Source: Chryseobacterium soli (GTDB lineage Bacteria; Bacteroidota; Bacteroidia; Flavobacteriales; Weeksellaceae). From it: a stretch of DNA of 64,000 nt. The stretch is from NCBI RefSeq assembly GCF_000737705.1, contig NZ_JPRH01000012.1:1-64000 (forward strand), read 5' to 3'. Below, piece by piece: positions 17,275 through 26,691 of the stretch. The position numbers and the translations under genes are program-made. Numbering within the stretch: the first letter of the stretch is position 1; the number at the start of each line of letters is the position of its first letter. The notes beneath the pieces are model-generated. The model worked only from the letters and a program-made list of their open reading frames with translations, had not been told where the DNA came from and made no database searches.

Positions 17275-18489
17275 TTATTTGCCAATTGGGGTTCTAAATT
17301 CACCGTACCCCATAAGACCGTCATAACTTCTTCCGAAAGGAGCATAGTATAGAAATCCCTGATAAAGATTTTCCGTCTGCCAGAAATTACCGTTGATTTC
17401 CCCAAAATTCAAAGATCCATCAGCTCCTTTTGTTGCCAGAAGGTAGTTATAGAAACCTTGCTTCAGGAAAATCTTAGCTACATATCTTTTGTTGGCAGCG
17501 TCATATTGCATCTGATTTTCTTTACTCGGAGTAAAATTGTTAAAACCACCCAATACATAAATATCTTTATCCGCAGGATCAGATTCTAGTGAAAAATATA
17601 CCCAAGAATAATCAGCTTCTCTTTCCGCATCTCTTTCACGGCCAATGTCATTCCTTCTGTAATACCAGGCTCCATTTACGTCCGGCTGGTATTGATAATT
17701 TAAAGGAAACGCCCAGACAGGATGCAGGTACGTCTGATTGACGCCATCTTTTAATTCAGTTGCCTGAACCATATCTGCTGCGACATTCATATTTTTATTA
17801 TCGAAATAATAAAACTCATTATTTCCCGGAAACGTCAGACTCATCTGCTGAAAAAGCAGCTGAGTTCCCAGTGTAGCACTCGGTTTAAGATTACTGACTG
17901 TGATATTGGGATTGTTATTCTGCATCACCTTGAGACTCATAGAATTCACATTAGAGGAAAGGTCTCCGCCTTTGGAAACAGCCTGTACTTCTACTCTCTG
18001 ATTGACATTTGGATTTTTTGCATCTGCAATTCTTGAAACTTTTAATCCTAAAGTTGCCATGTCTTCCACCAAATAAAATCTTCTTTTAAAAAGAGGTTTA
18101 TCTGCGGAATCCTTATAAACGATCAGCTCATAGTTTCCTGAAATTTTCGGCTGTATCTTTTCGTTCGGAAAAGTAAGTTTATAATGGGTATAAGGCTGCA
18201 GGGTATTGAATGAATACTGAAACTGATCTAATAAATCATTTAAACTTCCATTGGCAAATTCTGTAAAGAAAAGATTGTCGTCATTCCAGTTTCTGTCGTA
18301 ATGTTTCAATGTGTATCTGTAAACCTGGCTTGAATTCGTAAGGTCGTCAAAGCTTAAAACCAGTTTTTCATTAAATCTGATGACCGGAGTTTCGTCGTTG
18401 GTTTGGGGATTGAACAACTGGATGCTTTGGATGTTCTGCCCAAAAGCCAATCCGCTCAAAGAAAGTAAAAGTATTCGCAAAGTTTTCAT
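17275..18489 (-). CDS. Type IX secretion system plug protein (DUF5103 family)
   Basis: 404 residues with signal peptide (MKTLRILLLSLSGLAFGQ). Known family features are visible: SIQLFNPQTNDETPVIRFNEKL, YRYTLKHYDRNWN, SGNYELIVYKD, VYFSLESDPADKDIYVLGGFNNF, and MQYDAANKRYVAKIFLKQGFYNYLL. In Flavobacterium johnsoniae the protein of this family plugs the periplasmic side of the SprA translocon. It lies upstream of a T9SS cargo protease on the same strand, with a 235-base AT-rich spacer holding no gene (17040-17274). Confidence 0.88.
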   Translation of the reverse strand: MKTLRILLLSLSGLAFGQNIQSIQLFNPQTNDETPVIRFNEKLVLSFDDLTNSSQVYRYTLKHYDRNWNDDNLFFTEFANGSLNDLLDQFQYSFNTLQPYTHYKLTFPNEKIQPKISGNYELIVYKDSADKPLFKRRFYLVEDMATLGLKVSRIADAKNPNVNQRVEVQAVSKGGDLSSNVNSMSLKVMQNNNPNITVSNLKPSATLGTQLLFQQMSLTFPGNNEFYYFDNKNMNVAADMVQATELKDGVNQTYLHPVWAFPLNYQYQPDVNGAWYYRRNDIGRERDAEREADYSWVYFSLESDPADKDIYVLGGFNNFTPSKENQMQYDAANKRYVAKIFLKQGFYNYLLATKGADGSLNFGEINGNFWQTENLYQGFLYYAPFGRSYDGLMGYGEFRTPIGK

Positions 18490-18560
18490 TATGACGAAGA
18501 TACCAAAAAATCGCCATTTTCTTAATAATATCGTATTTTTGATAAAAAAATATTAAACCT

Positions 18561-19196
18561 ATGCTTCAGATACAAGGATTCGTATTCAATTTTGCGAGCG
18601 AAAATACATATGTAGTTTATAATGAAAATAAAAATGCCTGGTTAATCGATCCGGGGAATGCAAATGAACAGGAAACAAAGGCGATCGACAATTTTATTAC
18701 AGAAAATGGGTTGAAAATCCAGAAAATTATTTTAACGCATGCTCATATCGATCATGTTTTGGGGCTGCAGTGGGCTTTTGACAAGTTTAAAGTTCCTGTG
18801 TATATGCATAAGGAGGATCAGGATGTTTTGGATATGCTTCAGGCCAGCGGAATGAGATTTGGAATGAACATCAATCCTGTAAAAGTAGATGTACACTACA
18901 TCAATGAAGGAGAGGAGCTTGATCTGGACGGGGAAAAATTTAAGATTTATCATGTTCCAGGGCATTCTCCGGGAAGTGTGGTTTATCACAATGTAAATCA
19001 AAAATTCATGATCTCAGGTGATGTTCTTTTTGAAGGAAGCATCGGCAGAACGGATTTGTATAAAGGAAATCATGAACAGCTTATTAATGGAATCAAAACT
19101 AAGCTTTTCGTTTTAGAAGATGACACCCAGGTATTCTCCGGGCACGGAAATCCTACGACAATTGGATCTGAAAGGCAATACAATCCTTTTTTCTAA
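18561..19196 (+). CDS. MBL-fold metallo-hydrolase (glyoxalase II-like)
   Basis: 211 residues. The binuclear metal motif THAHIDH lies near residue 58, followed by VPGHSPGSV, SGDVLFEGSIGRTDL and the last ligand in SGHGNPTTIG. The size and motif spacing match the YcbL/GloB-like group of thioester hydrolases. It probably hydrolyses a glutathione-like or other thioester, but substrate is not readable. It is divergent from the T9SS plug gene. Confidence 0.92.
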   Translation: MLQIQGFVFNFASENTYVVYNENKNAWLIDPGNANEQETKAIDNFITENGLKIQKIILTHAHIDHVLGLQWAFDKFKVPVYMHKEDQDVLDMLQASGMRFGMNINPVKVDVHYINEGEELDLDGEKFKIYHVPGHSPGSVVYHNVNQKFMISGDVLFEGSIGRTDLYKGNHEQLINGIKTKLFVLEDDTQVFSGHGNPTTIGSERQYNPFF

Positions 19197-19223
19197 AGAT
19201 TGTTTGATTTAAAATATACATAA

Positions 19224-19248
19224 AAACCGTCAGAAATTCTGACGGTTT
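19224..19248. terminator. Bidirectional terminator
   Basis: AAACCGTCAG pairs with CTGACGGTTT around a 5-base loop between the convergent MBL and TonB-receptor genes. Confidence 0.85.
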
Positions 19249-19272
19249 CTCTATATTATAAAGAAATTATTC

Positions 19273-21720
19273 TTAGAAATCTAAAGTAATAGAACCTCTT
19301 ACAGCAGCTCCCATAATTGGTCTTGCCATTCTGATATTGGATACAGAAGCATCCTGAGATCTTGGATCTCCTTCTGTGATTCCGATGGTGTTGAAAATAT
19401 TGGTTCCGTCGATCGCAAAACGTATTTTGCCAAGCTGATAGGAAGTTCCTGCCCCGAATTCACTGAATGCAGGCAATACATAATCCTCCGTATTCGCTTC
19501 GTTCTGGAAACGTTTTCCGTAATAATTATAGCTTACATACGCTCGCCATTGTTTTGTAATATTTACTGAAGGCGCAATGTTGAAATAAAACTTAGGAATT
19601 CTTCTTACCGTATTTCCGTCATAATCGAATATGGTTCCGTCAGCATTTTTCCCTGTAAAGTTTTTATATTTCGGATTCTGGAAGGTTCCGTTAAATCCAA
19701 CTTCCAGCAGATTGTTAAATAATCTGGCATATCCTTCTACTTCTACCCCAAGGTTACTGGTGTTGGCAAATTTATTTTCTGAAGTACCATCAGAGAACAC
19801 ATCGGTAAAGGAAAGGTTTTTAAGCGTAGAATAAAAAGGAATCACCCCGATATCGAAAGTACGCGAATAATATTTATATCCAACTTCCAGCTGATTGGTC
19901 GTTACCGTTTTCAAAGGTCCATCCTGAGTTGACGTGAAATAATTGTAATATGCTTCTTCGTTTGGAGATCTGAAACCGTGAGAAAAACGTGCATAGACTG
20001 CATTTTCATTATTGATTTTATAATTGGATGCCAGCGTATAGGATACTTTATCTACGTTATAGCTCCAGTAGCTGTATTTATTTCCCAGCACAGACATATT
20101 ATCGTCTGCTGTAGTCGTTAAGAAACTGTGCGTTCCGTCAGTCGTTAATCCGGAATTATTTAAATTGGCTGTCGTTGTATTGACTGAATATCCTTTATAA
20201 AAATCACGGCTGTAACGGATTCCCCCATTGAAGCTCAGGTCGTCTGTAATTTTATAATCAAGATTTAAGTAAAGATCATTTAAGCTTCCCTGTGTTTGTG
20301 AGTCTCTAAGGAGAAAAGACATATCGGTAACTCCATTATACGTTTTGGAGTATCCTGTAGAATTCGGAGTTAGAGAAGTATCTACCAAGTTCAGAAGCTG
20401 AGGTTTATCTGATACGGTAGTCAGAATATTACTCCAGTTCCAGTACTGATTGGATTTCCAGTTGGATTTATAAAAACCTGCTGTAACATTTCCTTTGTCA
20501 AATTTGTAGCTGAACTGAAGGTCATTGACGAAATTGTTCATTTTCTTATCAATAGCCCAATATCCTAGTTCCTGAACATACTGAGGATTAATAGCAGCAC
20601 CATTAGATACCAGAGAATATTGATAATTATTTCCGGCGATTCCGTTGCTATTGGCAAATGCTGCAGCTGTTTTAGGAGCTCCTGCCGGGAATATTCCCGT
20701 ATACGCCATATTGATATCCGTATATCTCGTTTTGTTTAAAACACTGAAATTATTCCCCAGGTCATATTTAAATTCAGCCCCAATCGCGTCTACTTTCGGA
20801 TGAATTCCATCTTCTAAATTTCTTTTGAAGAATCCGCCACCCGGCTGCGGAATGTTAAGCTGGCTGATGGTTCTGTAGCTGTATGTTCCGTAATTGGCAT
20901 TGAAACCGGGGAATTCTTTTAAGTCATTGGTCAAAGGAATCGGAAGATAGAATGTATTTCTGTCGTCCAGCTTTTTGTAATAGATTTTAGCATAGCCTTT
21001 ATCAAATACATACTTTAAATTCATTCTGATCTGGCCTCCGTTATTGGCTTTAAAACCTGTTTTTCTGATTCCGTCATCCGTTCTGTAAAAACCTCCGACA
21101 TTAAAGAACAGTTTATCTTTCACCAAAGCTCCCCCTACATTCAGGTCGGTACGCATTAATCCGTATGTACTGGTTTCAAGTTTAGCAGTTCCTTTAAAAT
21201 CATTCGTACCCTCCTTAGTAATAAAGTTAATCAATCCTCCGGGAGAGTTATTGGCATAAATAGAACCTGAACCTCCTCTTAAAGCTTCCAGCCTGCTCAC
21301 ACTGTTATCGACACGGAAAAAGTTATCGGCATTGGCAAATTGCAATGCACCGTCTTCAAAAACAGGAAGACCATCCTCCTGTACCTGTACAAATTCATAG
21401 GCTCCTGCGGAAGGAATCCCTCTTGCAAAAAGGTTATTTCCAACCTCTCCTCCTGAAGTTTCTACGGCAAATCCTGGTACACGCTGCAACAAAGCAGCAG
21501 CACTGATAGGATTCTGCTTCTGAATTTCTTTTGCGGTGAAAGTAGAAATCGCCGTACTGGATTCAATTTTCTTTTTCGGCCCCGAGTTCCCGGTGATAAC
21601 AATCTGATCAATAGAAGATGTTTTTATCGAATCTTGTGGAGTTTCCTGCGCATACACATTATTGAAATACAGTGTGGCAGTGGCTGCGAGTAAAAAAATC
21701 GATTTTTTTTTCATAGTCAT
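19273..21720 (-). CDS. TonB-dependent outer-membrane receptor
   Basis: 815 residues. Signal peptide to ~24 (FNNVYA|QET), TonB-box-like IDQIVITG (near 39), plug domain (AAALLQRVPGFAVET, VSRLEALRGGSGSIYANNSPGGLINFITK), then a 22-strand barrel ending in the aromatic-terminal GAAVRGSITLDF. It lacks the N-terminal CarboxypepD_reg domain of SusC, and no SusD gene is nearby, so it resembles siderophore-type rather than SusC receptors. It is the last gene of a transport/trehalase operon, which suggests uptake of a disaccharide or a larger trehalose-containing molecule. Substrate is inferred from context only. Confidence 0.92.
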   Translation of the reverse strand: MTMKKKSIFLLAATATLYFNNVYAQETPQDSIKTSSIDQIVITGNSGPKKKIESSTAISTFTAKEIQKQNPISAAALLQRVPGFAVETSGGEVGNNLFARGIPSAGAYEFVQVQEDGLPVFEDGALQFANADNFFRVDNSVSRLEALRGGSGSIYANNSPGGLINFITKEGTNDFKGTAKLETSTYGLMRTDLNVGGALVKDKLFFNVGGFYRTDDGIRKTGFKANNGGQIRMNLKYVFDKGYAKIYYKKLDDRNTFYLPIPLTNDLKEFPGFNANYGTYSYRTISQLNIPQPGGGFFKRNLEDGIHPKVDAIGAEFKYDLGNNFSVLNKTRYTDINMAYTGIFPAGAPKTAAAFANSNGIAGNNYQYSLVSNGAAINPQYVQELGYWAIDKKMNNFVNDLQFSYKFDKGNVTAGFYKSNWKSNQYWNWSNILTTVSDKPQLLNLVDTSLTPNSTGYSKTYNGVTDMSFLLRDSQTQGSLNDLYLNLDYKITDDLSFNGGIRYSRDFYKGYSVNTTTANLNNSGLTTDGTHSFLTTTADDNMSVLGNKYSYWSYNVDKVSYTLASNYKINNENAVYARFSHGFRSPNEEAYYNYFTSTQDGPLKTVTTNQLEVGYKYYSRTFDIGVIPFYSTLKNLSFTDVFSDGTSENKFANTSNLGVEVEGYARLFNNLLEVGFNGTFQNPKYKNFTGKNADGTIFDYDGNTVRRIPKFYFNIAPSVNITKQWRAYVSYNYYGKRFQNEANTEDYVLPAFSEFGAGTSYQLGKIRFAIDGTNIFNTIGITEGDPRSQDASVSNIRMARPIMGAAVRGSITLDF

Positions 21721-21737
21721 GACTTTTTTATATTTGT

Positions 21738-23219
21738 TTAGTTTAGTTTCAACTTTAAATAGACTCCGTTTGTCCAGCCAAATCCATCTTGATTAGGATA
21801 TTCTCCACCTCCCGCAATCGTTTCCGTGTCTAATGCATTATATTTTTCCATCAGTTTTCCGGTGTTGTTATACACCCGCTCTACGTTGGAGCACCAATTA
21901 TTTTTTATTTCCTCTGCTATTGCTGTAAAGCCGTAATTCATCATTGCTTTATAACCCAGCCATTGATAAGGAGCCCATGCATTGGGAAGATCCCACTGCT
22001 GTCCGCTATTTTTCGTAGTCGTCACAAGTCCGCCCTGGTACAGAAATTTTTCAGCTATGATTTCAGAAACAGCTTTTGCCTGTTCCTCATTGGCCAATCC
22101 CAGGAATAAAGGGTAAAGAGCAGCAATATGTTCAGAAGATGTTTTTTTGTGTTTTTTTAGGTGATAATCTTTATAAATTCCGGTATTTTCATCCCAGAAA
22201 TAGAGATCGATCATCCGCTTTCTGTCAGCTGCTCTTTGAGTAAAATAATTATCTTTTTCTGTGAAACCCTGAAGGGCTGAAGACTTTGCCAATGTTTTTT
22301 CCAAATGCCATAACAGGCAGTTTACATCTACCTCAGCAATATTCAGTGTTTCTATCGTTTGTATCGTTTCGCCGTCTTCAAACCACCTGCTGGAAAAATC
22401 CCAGCCGGATTCGCAGGCACTTCTTATATTTCTGTAAAATTGCTCACCGGAAGCATTTTCAGCATCTTCAATATCTATGACATAACTTTCTGGTCGCGGG
22501 GTGTTTTCAGCATCATAATAACGGTTTAAAACATCACCCGAATTTATTTTCACTACCCTTTTTATACTTGAATCCTTTTCAAGCCCCTCTTCTCCGTCCA
22601 TCCAGAATGCATATTCTTTTTCTAAAGTAGAATGGTATTTCGTGTAAATGGTTTCATCTTTTGTCGTTTCAAAAAGCAGATCAAGCATCAGCGAAAAGTA
22701 AGGCGGTTGGGAACGGCTTAAGAAATGAGTCCGGCTTGCGTTAGGTACAAATCCTACATTATGAATCAGGTAAGAACAGTTTTCAATGATATTTTCCATC
22801 ATTTCCACTCTTCCGGAAACCTGGAGTCCAAGCATGATAAAATAACTGTCCCAATAGAAAAACTCATTAAAACGGCCGCCGGGAACAATGTAAGGTTTAG
22901 GAAGCTTCAGCAATGTCCCTTTCTCTTCATATGCCGTGCGCGTCAATTCATCCCAAAGCTTTTCTATATGCTGGTCAATCGGTAATTGTTTTTCTCTTTG
23001 AATGGAAATTTTTGCTCCTAAAAAATCAAAATTCTTCAGTACAAAATCTTTCAGATTAAAACCATCAGTCTCTTTTTCCTTTTCATATTTCGCATTAATT
23101 TCAGCAATAGGAAATAACGGAACAGCATCAGTCATCATCTTTTGGTCTGAAAAAATCTTCGACCGCTGGACATCATCAAAAAGACTTTGAATTTCGTTTA
23201 TGTATAGTTGATTGCTCAT
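21738..23219 (-). CDS. treF: Trehalase, GH37 family, cytoplasmic type
   Basis: 493 residues, no signal peptide. The two family signatures are present: PGGRFNEFFYWDSYF (residues 113-127) and QWDLPNAWAPYQWLGYKAM (near 410), plus the C-terminal GGGEYPNQDGFGWTNGV. It hydrolyses alpha,alpha-trehalose to two glucose. With an MFS permease 2 bases upstream and a TonB receptor 17 bases downstream, it forms an uptake-and-cleavage operon. The symbol reflects a cytosolic TreF-like location. Related GH37 enzymes could act on modified trehalose. Confidence 0.92.
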   Translation of the reverse strand: MSNQLYINEIQSLFDDVQRSKIFSDQKMMTDAVPLFPIAEINAKYEKEKETDGFNLKDFVLKNFDFLGAKISIQREKQLPIDQHIEKLWDELTRTAYEEKGTLLKLPKPYIVPGGRFNEFFYWDSYFIMLGLQVSGRVEMMENIIENCSYLIHNVGFVPNASRTHFLSRSQPPYFSLMLDLLFETTKDETIYTKYHSTLEKEYAFWMDGEEGLEKDSSIKRVVKINSGDVLNRYYDAENTPRPESYVIDIEDAENASGEQFYRNIRSACESGWDFSSRWFEDGETIQTIETLNIAEVDVNCLLWHLEKTLAKSSALQGFTEKDNYFTQRAADRKRMIDLYFWDENTGIYKDYHLKKHKKTSSEHIAALYPLFLGLANEEQAKAVSEIIAEKFLYQGGLVTTTKNSGQQWDLPNAWAPYQWLGYKAMMNYGFTAIAEEIKNNWCSNVERVYNNTGKLMEKYNALDTETIAGGGEYPNQDGFGWTNGVYLKLKLN

Positions 23220-23221
23220 GT

Positions 23222-24451
23222 TTATTTTTTAGGATTTATTTTTAATTTATTCATGAAAATTGCAGAAATGATCAATAAGGTCAACGGGATCAGGGAGAGA
23301 TAAAATGCCCGCTGTCCACTGAATTCCTGAAATACAAAACCGGTAATGATGGAGCCTACCGTTCCGCCAATGGCAGAAAAAACAACAATAAGCCCGGACA
23401 TTGAACTGTGTAAATATTTTGGAATCGAAGCAAGAATTACAGAATTAATGCTTGGATAAATTGGTGCCAGCAATCCGCCCATTAATGGGAATAGATATAC
23501 TACTAGAGGTGCATTAAACCAATTGGTAGTGGCATCAATATGAACGCTATGGGTTAAAGGCAATACCAGAATAAGGCTGACCGCAAAGCCAATTACACAG
23601 AAGGAAACAACATAGATCCAACTGAATTTTTTCGAGAAGAATCCCGATAAAAATCTTCCCAGCGCAAAAGCTCCCGCCAAAACAGCACCCGCCTGTATAC
23701 TCATTGAAGTTGGAACTTTTAAAATTTCCTTATAAAAAGTAGGAGTCCAGGTCTGAAAACTTTGTTCTACCAACACAAAAAGGAAAGCGCATAATAAAAA
23801 GAACAAGACTTTTCTATAACTGAATAAACTAATACTGTTTTTAATATCACCCAACAGATCTGTTTTTTCACTTTTCGCTTCTTTCTCATTTAGTTTAGAA
23901 AAGGACAAAAACAAAAATGACAGGGTTGACAGAATTCCCAATACCCAGTATACATTGAGCCAATGGGTAGATTTTGGATTATGATCATCAATAAACAGAC
24001 TGAAAATGACATTTCCCACCAATACTCCGATCATGAAAAATCCTTCTAAAAATCCCATAAAACTGGAATGTTCTTTATCGGTATCCGTAACAAGACCTAT
24101 AGAGGTGAAAACCGAAATCTTTATCAGAGCGAAAGAAATTCCCACAATGGCAAAAAGTAATTTGAAAAACCAGAAATCATTTGAAAAAGGCATCACAAAG
24201 CACATACAGCTCACCAAAAATAAAGCAATCAGCATCGAATTCTTGATTCCTATTTTGGGTAAAAATGAGGCTAAAATAAATGAACAGATCGCAATGGGAA
24301 GATCTTTAAAACCTTCCAAAACACTTGCTGAAGATTTCGATATTCCAAAATTCTGCTGCACCTGAAGGATTACCGTTCCTACAGAATTCAACAGAATCGC
24401 AAATACGAAATAGTTCAAAAATAAAACTGCCTTAATATTGAAATTTTTCAT
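23222..24451 (-). CDS. MFS transporter, probable sugar permease
   Basis: 409 residues with about 12 hydrophobic segments. The N-terminal half begins AVLFLNYFVFAILLNSVGTVILQVQQNFGISKSSASVLEG, a pattern seen in sugar:proton MFS permeases of the FucP/glucose-galactose type (described in parts: NSVGTVILQVQ and LPIAICSFILASFLPKIG). The second half has MGGLLAPIYPSINSVILAS. It is the first gene of the operon with trehalase, divergent from an AraC regulator, and is likely the inner-membrane trehalose importer. Confidence 0.85.
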   Translation of the reverse strand: MKNFNIKAVLFLNYFVFAILLNSVGTVILQVQQNFGISKSSASVLEGFKDLPIAICSFILASFLPKIGIKNSMLIALFLVSCMCFVMPFSNDFWFFKLLFAIVGISFALIKISVFTSIGLVTDTDKEHSSFMGFLEGFFMIGVLVGNVIFSLFIDDHNPKSTHWLNVYWVLGILSTLSFLFLSFSKLNEKEAKSEKTDLLGDIKNSISLFSYRKVLFFLLCAFLFVLVEQSFQTWTPTFYKEILKVPTSMSIQAGAVLAGAFALGRFLSGFFSKKFSWIYVVSFCVIGFAVSLILVLPLTHSVHIDATTNWFNAPLVVYLFPLMGGLLAPIYPSINSVILASIPKYLHSSMSGLIVVFSAIGGTVGSIITGFVFQEFSGQRAFYLSLIPLTLLIISAIFMNKLKINPKK

Positions 24452-24574
24452 TAAAATAATTTCTTGACGGCTAAGATAGAAGCATTTGTCTTAACGTTAA
24501 TTTAACATAGTAAACATATATTTGAACTATATTAATATAATTATTATTTTTACTGAATAAATAACATTAATTGA
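24452..24574. promoter_or_regulatory. Divergent promoter region of the trehalose-type locus
   Basis: The 123-base gap between the MFS operon and the AraC gene is AT-rich and carries a TATATTTG -7 match on the plus strand at ~24517-24524. AraC-family operators are expected here, but I could not identify half-sites with confidence. Confidence 0.5.
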
Positions 24575-25480
24575 ATGAAAGTTAGTTTCGAAAGGATCAT
24601 TCCCAATCAAAAAAGCTCTTTCCGTACCCTTCACAACAACTCTCCTATTTCAGAGTTTAAATGGGAGTATCATTATCATCCGGAAATTGAGCTGGTCTGC
24701 GTGGCTTCCGGCAGCGGAACCCGCCATGTTGGCTATCATAAAAGCAATTATTCGAATGGTGATCTCGTCCTGATAGGAACAAATATTCCACATTCTGGTT
24801 TTGGACTGAATTCTATTGATCCGCATGAAGAAATTGTGCTGCAGTTCCGGGAAGAGATCCTGCAGTTTCCACAACAAGAGGTTGAAGCCCGATCGATTCA
24901 AAATTTACTGGAACTTTCAAAATACGGGATTCATTTTCATCATAAGATTAAAAAATCGATTCTTCCCAAGTTGAGACTCATGGTAGAATCTGAAGGCTAT
25001 AAAAGATATTTGCTCCTACTGGAAATCCTTTTTGAGCTTTCCCAATGTAATGATTATGATCTGCTGAATAAAGAAATCATGCCCTACACGATTATCTCAA
25101 AGAATAAGACCCGTCTGGAAAATATCTTCACGTATGTAGAGCACAATTATGAAAAAGAAATCAATATTGATGATGTAGCCAAGCTCGCCAATCTGACTTT
25201 ACCCGCCTTTTGTAATTTTTTCAAAAAAGCGACCCAGATCACCTTTACAGAATTTGTAAACCGCTACCGGATCAATAAAGCCTGTTTATTAATGGTGCAG
25301 GATAAAAGTATTTCAGAATGCAGCTACAGCTGCGGATTCAATAATGTGACTTATTTTAACCGAATGTTTAAAAAATATACAGAGAAAACACCATCTGAAT
25401 TTATTAAAAACCATTCCCATAATAAAGTGAAAGTTGACTTGAAGGTTGAGAGCGAGGTGAAGGTTAAAGCTAGTTTTTAA
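24575..25480 (+). CDS. AraC-family transcriptional regulator with cupin sensor domain
   Basis: 301 residues. The N-terminal cupin domain contains FKWEYHYHPEIELVCVASGSG (read in part) and PHSGFGLNS. The C-terminal ~100 residues hold two helix-turn-helix motifs: INIDDVAKLANLTLPAFCNFF, then SISECSYSCGFNNVTYFNRMF (each slightly longer than a core motif), ending in KYTEKTPSEF. It is divergent from the MFS-trehalase-TonB operon and probably activates it in response to the sugar. The C-terminus has a Lys/Val-rich tail (KVKVDLKVESEVKVKASF), unusual for the family. Confidence 0.9.
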   Translation: MKVSFERIIPNQKSSFRTLHNNSPISEFKWEYHYHPEIELVCVASGSGTRHVGYHKSNYSNGDLVLIGTNIPHSGFGLNSIDPHEEIVLQFREEILQFPQQEVEARSIQNLLELSKYGIHFHHKIKKSILPKLRLMVESEGYKRYLLLLEILFELSQCNDYDLLNKEIMPYTIISKNKTRLENIFTYVEHNYEKEINIDDVAKLANLTLPAFCNFFKKATQITFTEFVNRYRINKACLLMVQDKSISECSYSCGFNNVTYFNRMFKKYTEKTPSEFIKNHSHNKVKVDLKVESEVKVKASF

Positions 25481-25584
25481 AGATTAATCCAAATAATTCT
25501 TCTGTTTATGGAAAGCCGTAAGGATAAGCAATTAGGATCATTTATTTTCGTAAAAATAATATCAACAATCTTAATTACAAAATT

Positions 25585-25872
25585 ATGGCAATTACAATTA
25601 CATGTATCAACAAAGACAGTGGAAACCATGAAAATCCTAATTTAGCAATTACCCATTTGGGATGGATAAGTACGGAAGGGAAACTAGTTAAAAATACCAG
25701 ATTAGAAATATACAATTGGATAAAGGATGAAAATGGTATAGCCTATGTTACAGATAGCAATAATAAAGTAAAAGTTATTACTGCTGAAACCAGTAATGGA
25801 ACAAAGTACTTAAAAACTGAAGCAGATAGTTCAACAAAAAATAATCTCCTATCACTTCCTGAGTGTAAATAA
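25585..25872 (+). CDS. DUF3892 domain-containing protein
   Basis: 95 residues covering a complete DUF3892 domain: CINKDSGNHENPNLAITHLGW at the start, IYNWIKDENGIAYVTDSNN in the middle, and KYLKTEADSSTKNNLLSLPEC at the end (each given in part). Function of the family is unknown. It is a single gene followed by a strong terminator. Confidence 0.9.
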   Translation: MAITITCINKDSGNHENPNLAITHLGWISTEGKLVKNTRLEIYNWIKDENGIAYVTDSNNKVKVITAETSNGTKYLKTEADSSTKNNLLSLPECK

Positions 25873-25897
25873 AATCATTCATTACTAAAATTAAATA

Positions 25898-25928
25898 AAA
25901 AAGCTGTTCTCTGAGAGAACAGCTTTTT
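25898..25928. terminator. Bidirectional terminator
   Basis: A 14-bp perfect stem (AAAAAGCTGTTCTC with GAGAACAGCTTTTT) with a 3-base loop lies between the convergent DUF3892 and thiol-protein genes. Confidence 0.88.
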
Positions 25929-25980
25929 CTATTTTGCAGGTAAAAGCTATCAACTGATAACTCTTAGCAATCAACGAAAT

Positions 25981-26535
25981 CTACTTCCATTTAATATTAC
26001 ATCCCATACTTGGTCTTTGAATCTCTTCCTGGAGCTCACCTAATAAAAGGTTTTCAAAAGCGATGATAAGATCTTCACCGGTAACATCTTTATGATTTCC
26101 CGGTCTTGAATCATCCATCTGCCCTCTGTACACAAGATCTAATTTTTCATCAAAGAAATAAAAATCAGGGGTACATGCCGCATCATATGCTTTTGCGATC
26201 GCCTGGCTTTCATCGTATAAATAAGGAAAGTCGAAATTTCTTTCGATCTGGAATTCAATCATCTTTTCCGGAGAATCTGCCGGATATTTTTCAACGTTGT
26301 TGGCATTGATGGCGATAAATTCTATTCCTTTTTCGTTGTAATCTTCATATAATTCATTCAATTTATCAATTACATGAAGAACAAACGGACAATGGTTACA
26401 CATAAAAATGACCAAAGTTCCTTTTTCTCCTTTCAAATCATCTAATGACTGAACTTCATTAGTTTTTGATGGATTCGGAAGTTCAAAGAAAGGTGCCTTT
26501 GTTCCTAATGCTAACATATTTGAAGGGGTATTCAT
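25981..26535 (-). CDS. Thioredoxin-fold (AhpC/TSA-like) protein
   Basis: 184 residues. FELPNP...LVIFMCNHCPFVLHVIDKL places a CNHCP motif at the end of the first strand, as in the thioredoxin family proteins of this length in Bacteroidetes. Later blocks are FIAINANNVEKYPADSPEKM, YDAACTPDFYFFD (cis-Pro loop) and YRGQMDDSRPGN. No signal peptide, so probably cytoplasmic. It could be a thiol-disulfide reductase or peroxidase; the exact reaction is unclear. Confidence 0.88.
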   Translation of the reverse strand: MNTPSNMLALGTKAPFFELPNPSKTNEVQSLDDLKGEKGTLVIFMCNHCPFVLHVIDKLNELYEDYNEKGIEFIAINANNVEKYPADSPEKMIEFQIERNFDFPYLYDESQAIAKAYDAACTPDFYFFDEKLDLVYRGQMDDSRPGNHKDVTGEDLIIAFENLLLGELQEEIQRPSMGCNIKWK

Positions 26536-26657
26536 AATCCTTATTTTTCTTTACGGCAAAGATAAAATTTCTTTTATGAACTGACAATTCGTGTTTTATA
26601 AACTTGCGTTAAATGTTAAAATCCAAATATTATTTGGTTGGTATGGGTAAATGTTTG

Positions 26658-26689
26658 TAGTTTTGCTAACACTGTTAGTAAAAAATAAT
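26658..26689 (+). promoter_or_regulatory. tetR promoter and TetR operator copy 1
   Basis: An exact -7 element TAGTTTTG (26658-26665) is followed at once by CTAACACTGTTAG, a 13-bp perfect palindrome, and then TAAAAAATAAT. A TTTG -33 candidate lies at 26633. The operator sits over the likely transcription start, 2 bases before the ATG, which predicts autorepression. Confidence 0.75.
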
Positions 26690-26691
26690 CA

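Noticed and set aside
24006-24365. 119-codon antisense ORF opposite the MFS gene
   Set aside because: It lies wholly within the strong MFS reading frame on the other strand, and its composition mirrors hydrophobic codons; no family resemblance.
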